From assembly GCA_019787685.1 (NCBI GenBank), contig JAHNUO010000005.1:2294001-2358000 (forward strand): 64,000 bases of DNA. The letters are read 5' to 3'. Every line of letters begins with the position of its first letter. The first letter of the stretch is position 1. This document shows, one piece after another, positions 34,353-46,459 of the stretch. The notes under the pieces were generated by a model, which saw nothing but the letters and a program-made list of their open reading frames with translations, had not been told where the DNA came from and searched no databases. The position numbers and the translations under genes were made by a program. Origin of the DNA: Chiua virens. Taxonomy: Eukaryota > Basidiomycota > Agaricomycetes > Boletales > Boletaceae.

Positions 34353-35329
34353 TTGGAGGTCTCGGATATGCTTTTCATATGCAGGTAGTATCTTGAGATG
34401 TCGAAAGTGATTGCCATGACCGGGTTGATGGATCGCGTAATTAGGCACGAGTCTGTAGTCCCGATGACAAAGCCACCTAAAACCAAGTTCAACACGATGC
34501 TGGATTGACCGAAAGTTGGGCTTTCTGCCAGTGGTATAAACTCAATTAGTGAGCATCATGATTGTATTAGTAAGGACCCCACCAACTGAGTATATGCGTT
34601 CGATACCTGCCCGTGGGGAGTGATGCTCTGACGGCGACAATGGCGAAGCAACTGTTGTTGCTCAGAATGGATTTGAGCACGTCGGAATGAGAGGAAATGG
34701 AACAAGAACCGTACTCAGTGACCGTGTCTAGTTGATCGTGTAGAACTTTCCGAAATCTTCTATGTGTAAAGCTTCCATCATATCGGAAAAAGATGGGGCC
34801 TCTAAAAGGATATCCAGTTAGCTATGCGCAATAAATCTTGCGCCAACCGGAGTCACCTCTGTGAAATTCAGTTTGAATAGTCTAAAGTGAATTGGTGAAG
34901 ACTGTGTCCGCGTACCATGTGTAGACAGCAACACGAAGCAGCAGTCTTCGTCGCCGGTTGGGGCAAACAGTCCGGCTGTAGGCAAATAGGCGCGACGGCT
35001 CTGGAGACCAGTACGCCGAACGTAACCAGTGTACGGTACAAAGTGCAGTAACGACTGTACACGTACTCCACTGGATAAAGAGTGAAAACCGTGTGCTACT
35101 AGCGAGGCCACTTGAAGTCTTGAACTGCCCAAAGTATAGTATCCCCGAGCCAGTGAGTTCGAACGAACAGGGAACTCACTGCAGGGAGTTAAGCGCTGTG
35201 GCTAGACAGCCATTCATTCGGTCAGCTGGGAGGCTTTTCGTTGTCAATGAGAACGATCTTTTTCTGCCCTCCTAACCGAAAGTTGGTCGTGTGGGAATTT
35301 TGAAGTACTTGACATCGCATCCCTACCTA
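34353..35329. other. No gene recognised
   Basis: This is the 3' flank of copy 4 and further sequence with short open frames only (for example 34818-35132 minus). I see no conserved motif or internal repeat. Confidence 0.4.
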
Positions 35330-36070
35330 TCCGCTAGCATACGCTACCGCTATGAGAACGTTGTCCCCCAACTTCCCATGCCTTGATCCAGGTTACTGGT
35401 TGCGATGTTGCGGCTCTGGTTCCAAAGCTCCAGATAAACTAACTCGTATCACCCAAGCCTCCACCTCCACATTCCCTGCCATGTCGGATGAGCCACAGTC
35501 GCGCCCTCTCCAACGACGCGTATGACGCACCCCGGGAGTGATGGCGACGTCACGGCGTTGGTTCGGAATCTTCGGATACCTGCTTGCATTACCACTTACT
35601 GAGTTATGAGACGTTCCACCTGATAGGTGAGGACTTGGAAGACGAGGTTACGAGGACTGACGACAGACGCCGCAGCAGAGCATTTGCGGGAGCAGAGAAC
35701 ATACTAGGCGAGAAGGGCTCAGGTGACCCAGTGGGATGATATAGGCTGCGTGACCACGTGTCGCTTGTTTGACTTGATGGAGATTCGAAAAGTAAGGATA
35801 CTGTGGCTCACATGGGTTATTCTGAAGAGGGTGGACGACGTCTGTCAATGCGTGTTTCCAGACCCATACTGACGAAGTTGACGCGTGCCATGGTTAGGTT
35901 CGCAACCGAGTTGGCGTGCCGGAAAGCACACGCTAGCACCCAAGCCGACAAAATCATATGCGACGATGTTTACGGTCGTACTAGTAGTATACGCCAACCT
36001 GGAACAAGCTTGCGTACCCCGAATCGGGTTTTTGCAGGCCAAGGAAGCGATGAGCGGAAATGAAAATATT
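35330..36070 (+). repeat. Relic of second interspersed family (S4)
   Basis: It matches 1690-2250 in order: GTCGGATGAGCCACAGTC, GAC.GACAGACGC.GCAG, GTTTGACTTGATGGAG and CATGGTTAGGTTCGCAACC. It also shares CAAAGCTCC.GATA with the S2 copy near 5860. Short coding-like bits occur (RKVRILWLTWVILKRVDD; MFTVVLVVYANLEQA) but in different frames. Function unknown. Confidence 0.5.
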
Positions 36071-36159
36071 GCCTTGATTGTGCTCTGGAGATAGGGGGGA
36101 CGTCACACCGACCTGCTAATGGCCGCCTGTTCCGGCGCAATGATGATTAAAATTTTCAA

Positions 36160-36577
36160 CAACCGGCATCACATATCCTCGCCCATGGTCTGGTTGCTGA
36201 ATAAATCGCCTATCTTATCGAACACTGGGTGTGGGACATAACTTGATGGGCGCGCACATGCCAGTGGACCATCACCACAGCACCAATCATCAACAAGGGC
36301 GAAGAACGATGTGCCTCTCTGGCTCCTAGCCCGCTGATGCAATCGATGCGCCCCCGTCATGACAACGTCTGATTCTGATCATCATCAGGCTGAAAGGTAT
36401 GCCGTTATGTTGCTCAAGCTGCTACATATAACACTCATTTAGCTACAGCTGCATGATCGTGATCATAACCGCCGTGACAATGAAATCAGTCTTATAAACT
36501 TGAACATACCCTTTTAAACAGAGCAATTTCCACAGTGTCTTCCTATCTGTCACACTGCTGACCAGCTTTTCAAGACC
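36160..36577 (+). promoter_or_regulatory. Upstream block of DUF6533 copy 5
   Basis: Sequence at about 36290-36420 (AAGGGCGAAGAAC.., GGCTGAAAGGTATGC) corresponds to blocks upstream of the 3050 and 49909 copies. A CTTATAAACT TATA-like site is at 36491-36500, 87 bp before the ATG. Confidence 0.45.
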
Positions 36578-38542
36578 ATGTCCTCCGAGTCTGATCTACA
36601 GTCGACCATCGCAGCAATACAACAAAACAACTATGGTTCCCGTACGTGTGTTTGCAGTTGTAGTAATCAATCTCTCATGCTATCGACAGTCGCTGTCGTA
36701 ATCGCTGTCGGATATGATTACAGTAAGCTGCATGTTATATTCTAGTGCGAGCCGCAGAATGACTCCTTTGCAAGTCCTCGTTCTTCCAAAAGAGGTACAA
36801 GTCATGTATTTTCTGTCATTACAGAAATTTTTCGCTGATCGATAACTAATTAAGATAGAGTACATCTGGGTGGGTTCATACCCATTTCCCGAGTTGACGT
36901 ATACATGACAAGAACGAAGTACAAACCATGGTCTTGGGTTTCGACCATGTTCCTACTTGTGCGTACCTCAACCCTCGTTTCCTGGGCACTACGTCTTCTG
37001 ACAAGGTTTTGATAGGTCCGTTACTGTGGCCTATATAGTTTGGCGTGAGCTTATAACTGTTTTTACGCATGTGCAGAATGCTGACCTCGATCGTGCACCA
37101 GGGACACTTCCCTTTGTAAGTTCGAATTATAAATATGGATTTCATTCTCCTCTGACTGCGGCAAAAGTGGGGACTAGTTTCATGCCTGGTCCCGCAAAGG
37201 TATGCCTCCCAAGCCATGAGTAAAAAATGAATATGTCATGGATCATTGTGTTTTCACAGACGTACGTGTTGGGTCTATCACCATTGTCACACATGTGAGA
37301 CGTGTCTGATGCATTGAAACAGTTGTAAGCATCCATTTGAAACATTTCTTCACCTGCTTTCTATTCACGAGTATTTAAAGGTGAAATATTTGCCTATAGC
37401 GAGCAGTGGATATACATCCTCTTCATCGGCGCAGCCGATTGTGAGTACTTGAGTTCCGTTGATTCGAGAATGAATTGTCATGGCGATTACAGTTGTCATG
37501 ATCCTGCGTGTATGGGCACTGTACAATCGATCAAGGATCATCCTTGGCACACTTCTTACCATGTTTTTCATCGAGATTATTTCCGTGGTTGTATCTGCTG
37601 CCTTCCGCAGCAATCCAAAGAATGAGCAATGTATGTTGACTCCGTTTTGATACTGGCAGGGGTACGTTGTTCTAATGGATGGTCAGGGCTCACCATTCAA
37701 GTACTGGAATATTCTTTTTGTGCACAGCAAGATACAACGCATGTTTGGAGTTATGTGGCTAACAGCTTACAGGTCACATTTGGCGCAGTGTTGTGTGTGC
37801 TAGCCGTCGCGCAGTTCGTGAAGCAGTCACTTCAAATGTACCGAGCTACGAAACAGTGGCAACCCAACCGATACATAGACCTGCTCGTCAACCAAGGCAT
37901 TCTTTACTTCTTGACGTAAGTCCAGTCTTCAGCCCCATCCCCACGTTGTCAGCCTGCAAACTGTTGAGAAATTTGCATCACTCGTGGACTTATGGTGTAA
38001 CTGAAACTTTCCGTCACAGAATCTTCCTGTTGAACTTTATCGACCTGTTATCTTACACAGGAAAAATCCCAAACGACTGGCAGTTCATACTGGCATACAT
38101 CGTGGAAATAGTGCCCGTGTACACTCTAACGCCTCGATTCATAATCAGTATACGGGAGTTGTACGCACACGACGTTCAAGGGAGACGTGAGGACGGGATT
38201 GACACTGGGTTTGGCTTGTCGACGTTATCCAGCCACAGTGTTGCCGTAGGAATGGTTTTTGCAGCTGGTGTGCAGAGCGAGGTTGAGGGGAACGTCGAGG
38301 GTGATGATGGGCAGAACGAAGGACGGGAATTGTATGCACATGACGTTCAAGGGGGATGTGGGGGCGGGATCGACTCTGGGTTTGGCTTGTCTACGCTATC
38401 TAACCATGGTGCTGCCGGAGAACCGATGGTATCTGGAGCTGGTATTTGGAACGAGATTGCGGAGAACGTACAGGCGGATGATAGGGGGATGGGAGACATC
38501 GAGTTGGTCCCAAGGGGGGTTGGATCCACTCAGCAAGTATAG
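36578..38542 (+). CDS. DUF6533-family membrane protein, copy 5 (duplicated C-terminal tail)
   Basis: ATG at 36578 gives MSSESDLQSTIAAIQQNNY. The core exons follow the family order (VVIAVGYDY, LVLPKE, IEYIW, YKPWSWVSTMF, VRYCGL, SFMPGPAK, WIYILFIGAAD, VMILRVWALYNRSR, TKQW..GILYFL). The terminal exon (about 38020-38542) is longer than in other copies because the RELYAHDVQG...GFGLSTLS segment occurs twice in frame, at 38153 and again at 38324. The second unit is closer to the tails of copies 1 and 3. Stop is TAG at 38540-38542. Confidence 0.8.
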
Positions 38543-39059
38543 TTTTAGAGGTCAAAATTGGACCAGTGTGACGGTATACCAATTTCTTGAGCGATTCGAA
38601 TGCTTCTGACATGTTGATGTTGTCTGGAGACCTCAATTGAAAGCTTCAAAGCTAGCCCATCAGTGACACGTGAGATGCGAGTATTAGTACTCAAAGGATT
38701 GCGACTGCATAGTCTCCATAAAGTGTGATTCAAACCTGCCTGGTATATGATCGTACATATCGGAGGTGGGTATCACGTAAACAGACATGACGGCGTAACA
38801 TCGTCACATATTTGTTCACCTTGAGTCAATTCAATCGAACCACCCTGCGCTCCGCATCGCTTCACTAAGTCTATCTCATTTGTCGCGTTTCTCGACATGT
38901 CGCGATGAGTATGCGGCGCTGGGATTGTTGACCGTCAGCTGGACTGTATGTCTTCCGACACATCAGTTCCGTCGCTCACCTAATCACGACGCATGAGTAA
39001 AACTTGTCGATGTGAATCAGAGCACGCACCTACACACGTACCTCAAACATTCATCCAAC
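38543..39059. other. No gene recognised
   Basis: This is the 3' flank of copy 5. Only short frames without motifs are present. Confidence 0.4.
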
Positions 39060-39700
39060 CGCCACTGAATCCCTATCAGTCATACTGTTCTTGGTAGTCG
39101 CCTCTCCACTAGGTCCAATACTGGGTACGCACGGAAAACTAAGCAAGACGCGTTCATCGCGCAAGCTCTTCCTGTAGCGTCTCATGTCCCTCCTCGCGGT
39201 CATCCATCGGATGGAACGACTCCCCACTCGGCAGACGGCGATGGAATTGCACCTAAGAGTTGTGTCTGGGGAAGTCATTGTCGGGTGCATCGTCAGCTCA
39301 GAAATTTGACGCAGACCGAACGCTTTCCGCGTCGTCCCAGGGGCGCAGTATACGCGAGCCTTTCGAGGAATTGGAGATGGTGGGGCTGTGGCTGATCCAG
39401 CAGGACGTGGAACGGGGTGGTGGAGGCGTTGGTTCCATCCGGAGCTTTGGAGATATTCGTTGGTAGGGAGGCTGAGGAAAGCAGCACCGTCGCGACCAAC
39501 GTTGAGCGCTGAGCGCTGAGCACGAGAGAGAAGAACTGCGCGTGGTGCAGTGCCAGGGAAGAGTGGTGCAGATTGACCTGTTTGATCTGGGGTAGAGAGT
39601 GAAAAAAACGTGGAGGTGGGTACTGAGGAAAATCAGAGACCCGTCTATTTGGCCATTACCAAATCCCGGTGTCTTGCGAAACATATAACGCAGACAAAAC
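39060..39700 (-). pseudogene. Relic of second interspersed family, inverted (S5)
   Basis: Read on the minus strand, 39480-39640 aligns with 5680-5880: CACTCTCT.CCC, GGTCAATC.GCACCACTC, GCGACGGTGCT and CCAAAGCTCCGGAT. 39090-39140 aligns with 47750-47800 (CCAGTATTGGACC.AGT.GAGAG). The reading frame is not maintained. It is the only clearly inverted copy of this family in the window. A piece around 39770-39900 resembles 48240-48350 on the plus strand, so this locus is rearranged. Confidence 0.45.
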
Positions 39701-41004
39701 TGTGATATGATACAGTCGTGATTTTCTTAGTATCAATCCTTATTCAACCCCCCGACAAATCGATCACAAACCAGGTCAGCGCGAACCAAGATCGAGGCGG
39801 TGGGAAAAGGAAGATCGCTCGCGCAACATATGAATCAATGTCAGCGACAACATCCCAATAGTCTTGTCCTCTCTCTTGAGCGCAAATGCTTGAATGCACA
39901 CCGCTTTGTGGCGACGCGGTGATTCCCTCGCGGAAAGCTTACTGAGCATCTTCTATTCATAGATGTGTCAGGGTTCCGATAGAAGGAGAGAACCAGGTCA
40001 GGGAAATCATGAGATGAGGGAGCCTGTTTGTCGTGTGCATCGCGCTGCATCGTATTTTCCCTTCCCGTTGGATGTGTTACCTATTCGGACATAGATCAAG
40101 CGTGAACGTTTGAACCGTAAGTTGTTCCCGTGGTGCGGTACTTACCCAGACAACTTAGGAGGAGATGATCTCACGTCAGTAATATGGTGAAGCATGAGTA
40201 TCTCGAAACCATTCCTAGCATTTGCCGCACTGGTGCCTACAAACAGCGTTGGCACAGCGTTTACGCTCGGATCATCCAAAGTAGCATTGCTTACGGATCG
40301 GAGCTCCAATTTTTGAATGAAGGACTCCATAGAAGTAAGTGCAGTGGCGGAATTTGCATCAATGCCAGTCAGGCAGTTCCGAATTGCCAGCGCAGCCAAC
40401 GATGATTGCATCCCTGTGCAAGCGCAGCGCACCCTGTTATCGGAGATATGATGGTATCGAGAAACTAATTAAGTAACCGGTCCCAGGACATGCCGAAACG
40501 TTGTAACCGCCAATGTTCGAGATTGTCCCAAACTAGTCTGGTGAGCTCATAGACGGGCTGGTCACCAGACTAGTCCCGAACCTGGGAATGCGTAAAACGG
40601 TCACGGCTTTCGCATCGGAACGACCTGGTGTGAACGTTTGAACGGTAACCCAAAAGTTACTGGTCCACGATACGTGACTAACGGAGCTTTCTCTCTTTCA
40701 GTTCAGAGAGTAATCTTCTATGATTGTACTTAATGGCCACATGCAACTTGAATCGAGGAATGTCGGCGGATGCCAGTAAATTTGGTAAATATATGTGTAA
40801 AGTAACCATGCCATCCCATCTCGCCGATTGATCAATGATATCTTGCGCACGAAAGCACTGCATATAGCGAATCCGGGCTTAAGTGACACCGTTTTGTCCT
40901 CACATCAAAATGGATGCTTTTATAGACCCACCAATCAACAAACTGTAGTCCTTCTGTGTAACCTGTGACCTTTGATTATTCTCAGGTCCAAACACGTGAA
41001 GATC
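39701..41004. other. Intergenic; small repeats, no gene recognised
   Basis: GTGAACGTTTGAAC(C/G)GTAA occurs at about 40106 and 40630 and brackets about 520 bp that may be a small insertion. Within it is a 13-bp inverted repeat and a 96-codon minus frame (40142-40432) without recognisable motifs. A TATA-like TTTTATAGA near 40917 precedes the next DUF6533 copy. Confidence 0.35.
40532..40574. repeat. 13-bp inverted repeat
   Basis: ACTAGTCTGGTGA at 40532-40544 and its exact reverse complement at 40562-40574 are separated by 17 nt. Role unknown. Confidence 0.7.
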
Positions 41005-42732
41005 ATGCACTCCGAGTCCACTCCACAGTCTGCTCTCAGTAGCATTCAACAGAGTGACTACCTATCTCGTACGTCTTCTTCATTGTGGTAGATTAGTTCT
41101 TCAAGTCTCTACAGTTGCTATCCTTACTGCTGTAGGATATGACTACGGTGAGTGGCAGGTTTTCGGTGATGGCTGTGCAAGGTTGCTAACCTTTCCACCA
41201 TCAGTTCTTACATTCCCGAGAGAGGTAAGTATCAATTGCATATTTCCTGATGTTGTTCTACTACGGGACAATCCATACAGATAGAATACATCTGGGCAAG
41301 TAAACAGCTACTTTCTGAAGATAACATATTCCTGACGAGACAACAGAGCAAACCGTGGACATGGGTATCAACACTGTTCATTCTCGTATGTAATAGAATT
41401 CGTCGCGTTATAGCATAATTTGCAGCAAGTTAAGGATTTCCACAGGTTCGTTACTGTGGTTTCTACAATTTGGTGTAAGTAACTGGCTGTTTCGGTCGCA
41501 CAGAAGATGCTAACTCCAAGTGTTTATCAGAGTCAGTTGCCTCCGTGTGTTTCGCAGACCATATGATCAAACTATCACTAACTCCACCACCAGTCGGAAG
41601 TAGCTTCCTTTCTGGTCCTGAAGTGGTACTGATCTCTATTCTTCGTGATGATCGTCTTGCTTGCTGAAGTGTACACTGAAGATGTACGTCTGGCGCCATC
41701 TCAATTATCGTGATTTCATCAACAACTGGCAAATTAATTTACATAACAGGTGTGAGTTCACACGCTACTTTTTCCACTGCATTCACGGAAAATAAATCCA
41801 AGGTGAGGTATTGGTTGTTGTTGGGCTATGGACTACCCTTCTCTTTCTGGGTGCAGCCGATTGTGAGTCCTTTGTAGCCCTTTCGAGCGAAAGAATTAAC
41901 GAAGGAGACCCAAGTCATTATAATTCTACGCGTATGGGCAATGTACAATCGATCAAGGCCAGTTCTAAGCATTCTGGTAATCTTGTTCTCCGTCGAGATC
42001 ATATGTGGTGTTGCTGCGGCCGCCCTTTACAGCGAACCAAATAATCTCTCAGGTATGTAGGTGACACTGGATAAATGGTATGCCACACTGACAAGCCTAG
42101 CGCACAACATCCAAGTGTTGGGACGTTCGATCTGTATCACGTCAATATCCTCACCTCGTTGGACCCAGGTGGCTGACAGTGTGCAGATTAGTTTCGGTGC
42201 ACTGTTGTGTATATTTGCAATAGTTCAGTTCGTGAGGGAAGTACTTCAAATGCACAGGGCGACGAAACAGTGGCATTTGAACCGATACATGAAGTTGCTT
42301 CTCAAACAGGGCATCGTCTACTTTTTTGCGTACGTCGATGTCTTGCCATTCTCCTTCCCGTCCTCTACGGTCAATAAACTCACGCTGATTATTGCTTTGC
42401 TGACTGGCATTGCATTCCGTCACAGCATCGTCCTGCTTGATCTACTCAACATGATGAGTTTATCAGGAAAGCTGACAGGGAACCCGTGGCAGACGTTTAT
42501 GTGGTACACTGTGGGGGCTGTACCAGTGTACACTCTCATCCCCCGATTCGTCATGCATTTACGGGAGTTGTACGCACGCGATGTCCAAGGTAGATTTGTG
42601 GGTGGTGGGATCGACAGCGGGTTTGGTTTCCTTACCTTATCCAACGGTGCCGCAGCCAGAACGGAGATCATATTCACGGAAGTTGTACAGGACGAGGAGA
42701 TACCTATGGTTGTGCTGGAACGGTCAGAATAG
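41005..42732 (+). CDS. DUF6533-family membrane protein, copy 6 (divergent)
   Basis: ATG at 41005 gives MHSESTPQSALSSIQQSDY. Exons encode AILTAVGYDY, LTFPRE, IEYIW, SKPWTWVSTLF, VRYCGFYNL, WTTLLFLGAAD, IIILRVWAMYNRSR, a helix, TKQW..GIVYFF, and a terminal exon (42426-42732) with VPVYTLIPRFVMHLRELYARDVQG. The tail is shorter and differs from the others, ending LERSE. The intron after IEYIW starts GCAAGT, the usual form of a GC-AG donor. This is the most diverged intact copy. Confidence 0.75.
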
Positions 42733-42805
42733 GTGGCCACGCACCCGTGTACAAGTGGTCTATTCTGCTATGATGATTCTTCAGTTTCATACTGCGGTCT
42801 AAAAT

Positions 42806-43003
42806 ATGTGCATGGGTTTACGGAAGTTGCATGCACATCATGTCGAAAGCGGACGCGTGGACGGGATCGATTTGGCTTTTCGATGGTATCCAGTCGCGCC
42901 ACAGTCAGATGGAGGTCATGTTCGCAGATACTACACAGGGCGAGGAGCGGGAGGATGTGGGGGACTCGGACATGCCTGTTGTTCTACTGGATCAATTTGA
43001 GTA
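42806..43003 (+). pseudogene. Orphan DUF6533 C-terminal tail fragment
   Basis: Just after copy 6, the nucleotides again resemble the tail exon: a LRKLHAHHVESGRVDGIDLAF-like stretch parallels LRELYARDVQGR..GGGIDSGF, and the end of the fragment resembles the GDEEIP/VVLE end of copy 6 in another frame. There is no upstream exon, so this is a partial tandem duplicate that cannot act as a gene. Confidence 0.6.
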
Positions 43004-44273
43004 AGTGGATGCGTTCGAGTGCAAAAACTGGTACATTACACCAATGTAGCTCTAGAAAGGATCGATTCATTCGAGTAATAAAAACGAATGCATTTTACCG
43101 CCCAGGGAGACAGTTATGCCAGTGGGACTACCGCTTTTAGTGATGCGTAACTTGGAGCCAAATATCACAGCCTGAGGTTGTGTCATTGAAGACAGGATCA
43201 CCACCACTGACGAACGACACAAGCAACATTAGGTAAAGCCGAAGAACGACGAGTTTTCTGAGCATGGGCCTCGTGGGGTGGACGAGGTGCCACTGGAATT
43301 CGAAGTCGGAGTCCCGAGTGGTGGTGGCAGGTGTCCTGAGTCCTGACGGAATCATGTTCACAATTGTCCTATCATTCCGCTCGTCTCTCTATCTTCTCCT
43401 CCCGCGTTTCTCCTTTCACTCCACAAATCGGTTACTGGTTGCTGTACTTTCTTGGCGCTGTTGAGGTACTCGATTTCCCTGTGGCAGCACACAAACGCAT
43501 GACAGAAAACACCCTCCTTACTCAATCCAAAATGACACTTCAAGTCGACAAGGAATGAGCGGGATTGTCGTATCATGTTACATTCTTCCCGTCGTCATGA
43601 AGGTAAGATTGCTTATAGACTCCGTCAAGGTCGTGCTATACGAAATGGGCGCAAACGCCTTTTCCGCCAAGGATCATCCGACTCAGACTCGGAGGTGTAA
43701 GTTAGGTGGTCGCCATCAGATGTTCATTTGGGTGCGTGCTGCTTCCTGTCTGGGCTATGCGTATTGATGGAAATACATCTTGTGCGATGCTCCGACTCGG
43801 CCGCTCAACCATATTTCGGTTTGATCACCCTATTACAGGCAGGTACTATGATACGGCATTTTACTTGTTTCCGGCACGACTGACTGAACCACTTACTATC
43901 TCAGCGCGCTGTATGACCTTCAGCCTCCTTCGATACCACCAATAGTTGACATTGGTCGCTCGACGTGGCCGTATCACTCTTGACTTTGCCGCATCGTGGA
44001 GTAAAACCTGTTGAAACCTGTACCCAGTACAGCACCCTGATGATCGGGCTTCGTCTAGCAATTTGAAACAGTGGACTCAAACCTACGTGAACGGCGAGGA
44101 AACGTGTAATAGAGCACTTGTCATAACGGCCACATCAGTCAGCATCATGTATTCTCAGCTGTAATGTTCGACGGCCCTCACAAACGTGCCCGCCGTGGCC
44201 TTATAAACTCATGATGCAGCCCCTTGCTCCCATCTGTCACTCTTTTGATCGTCTTATTAAATCCATCAGAAGC
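43004..44273. other. No firm gene; upstream region of copy 7
   Basis: I see short frames only. One minus-strand frame starting near 43265 reads MLRKLVVLRLYLMLLVSF, which looks like a signal peptide, but it is only about 43 codons long and has no other support. A CTTATAAACTC site at about 44200 lies 74 bp before the next start codon. Confidence 0.35.
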
Positions 44274-46006
44274 ATGTCTTTTGCTCCACAATCTTCCCTG
44301 ATGACCCTGAGGCAGAGCAACTATGTGTCTCGTACGCTCGTCCACGCACATCTGAATTAGTCTCTTAGGCTTCTCACAGTCACTTTACTCGTGTCTGTCG
44401 GATATGATTATAGTAAGCCTTAAGTTTCGTTCCAACATGTACAAACTAACATATCGCCAGTCCTTATATTTCCACAAGAGGTACGACTCGTATACTCTGT
44501 CATGCACGAAAAGGCTTACTAGACTGATATTGATGAAGATAGAGTATATTTGGGTCAATGCACCGCCACCTTCAGAGTTGACACATCACTGACGAGACCT
44601 CAGAGCAAACCGTGGACCTGGGTCTCAACATTATACATTTTTGTATGTACCGAAATTCCAACTCACTAGATGTTTACCACCATGCTTCACAGGTTCGCTA
44701 CTGTGGCCTATACAATCTAGTGTAAGCTTATGACTTTTGTAATGCACGCATTATTTATTGATATCGAGTGTTTTGACAGATTCGGTGCCCTTGGTAAGCG
44801 GGATACATTGAATAGGGATCTTGATCGAAGTTTAACCGCCATGAAAGTCGAAAGCAGTTTCATACCTGGTACTGCAAAGGTATATTCCCTCGCGTATCGA
44901 CGGCAATTGCAGATGTTGATGCGGATTACTGCCTACTTGTAGATGTACGTACTTGGCCAATCCCGGTTGTGGCGCCTTCGAAACACAGCTGTTATCAATT
45001 CAACAGATGTGAGCGCTTTCTCGAAATTTTTTCAATCCATTCCATTCGCCAGCACTTTCAGCTGAGTTACTGACTGATATCGGGAATGGGACATACATCC
45101 TTTTTCTGGGCTCAGCTGATTGTGAGTGGAAATATACATCAGATCAGGAAACGAAATTAATAACAAAAATTACAGTAGTAATGATCCTGCGTGTATGGGC
45201 AATGTACGGCCGATCGAGGCTAATCTTCTGCATGCTCGTTACCGGGTTTTCCTTCGAGATAATCTCCTTGGTGGTATATTCTTTCATCGACAGCAATCCA
45301 GAGAATGAACTGCGTATGTAGACGTACGCTTACTCATCAGCGGTCAGATCTCAAGATCTCACCTTCAAATACTGATTTTTTTGCGCAGGGAAAGACACAC
45401 TATTCCTCATATCCACTGATGTGACTGACATTTCGCAAATCACCTTTGCTGCGGTGCTGTGTATGCTCGCGATTGTCCAGTTCGCATGGGAGTCACTTCA
45501 GATGTACCATGCAACAAAGCAGTGGAAACTTAACCGATACATCAAATTGCTCGTGCAGCAAGGGATCCTCCACTTTCTTGCGTATGTGCCCATTTTCGTC
45601 CTTTCACTTCCCCTCATCGTGTTAACGGTGGCTCTGCCGTCATAGAATCGTTCTGCTGAACCTCATCGACGAACTGTTCAAAACGGGAAATATTCCAGGC
45701 ACCGGGTGGCAATATATATTGGCGTGTATCCTGGAATACGTCCCCGTGTTCACCCTCACCCCTCGCTTCATCATCATGATACGGGAGATGTATGCTCACG
45801 ACGTTCAAGGAAGACGCGGGAGCGGGATCGACACTGGGTTTGGTTTATCCACGTTATCCAGCCACGGTGGTACTACCAGTGATACAATCGTGCCCAGCGC
45901 TGGTGTGCAGACTGAGATCGTGGACAACGTCGACGCCAATGATGAAGGGATAGGAGACATTGAGGAGGTACCAAGGGAGAGGTCCACTCTTCGTACCAAT
46001 GTGTAG
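44274..46006 (+). CDS. DUF6533-family membrane protein, copy 7
   Basis: ATG at 44274 gives MSFAPQSSLMTLRQSNYVS. Core exons: LLVSVGYDY, LIFPQE, IEYIW, SKPWTWVSTLY, VRYCGLYNL, SFIPGTAK, TYILFLGSAD, VMILRVWAMYGRSR. The exon that in sisters opens with VLEYSFC has lost bases and contains a TGA (about 45374), but a CAG acceptor just downstream (about 45388) keeps the frame into KDTLF..TDISQ. The last exon (about 45645-46006) has VPVFTLTPRFIIMIREMYAHDVQG and ends LRTNV. Probably functional if that acceptor is used. Confidence 0.72.
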
Positions 46007-46459
46007 GTAGATGTTACTTCGGTTCAGTCCGATCCTGTTGTTCCAGCGCATCGGTTTAAATCACCTGCGTATAGAAGATACTGAGTCTCGTACTCGTACT
46101 CATATTGTCACTACATTCGGAGTCGATTGCCAACAGCTTAGTCGTCTGAAGAGCTATGTAGTAGTAAGCACGAGCCCCACGCTGTTCTTGCTGTCTCTCA
46201 GTTCACCACCTTTGCTCCGCTCTTTCCCCAGCCCGCAGAACCTGTTTGCCTTACGGTCCTGATGGATCTTGTGTCCGTGGGCGGCCTCATCAAAAGATCA
46301 AACCCAAGTCGCACAGCATATTTGAGCACGCCAATGCCTACAACTGCTGGGCAGAATGATTCTCGATGCAAAGACCACCACTGGCATATATAAGGTGAAC
46401 CCATTTTGACCCGATCGTCGTATCAAACAGATTTGAAACAATGAGCCTTAATTGTTCCA
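46007..46459. other. No gene recognised; duplicated flank
   Basis: Parts of 46195-46440 resemble 48590-48780 (TCACCACCTTT, GTTTGC.TTACG, TTTTGACCC.AT), which shows that the DNA preceding DUF6533 copies was duplicated as well. Confidence 0.4.

Noticed and set aside
43139..43265. Small minus-strand frame starting with a signal-peptide-like stretch
   Set aside because: It is only about 43 codons, with no promoter, intron or cysteine pattern to support a secreted peptide gene.
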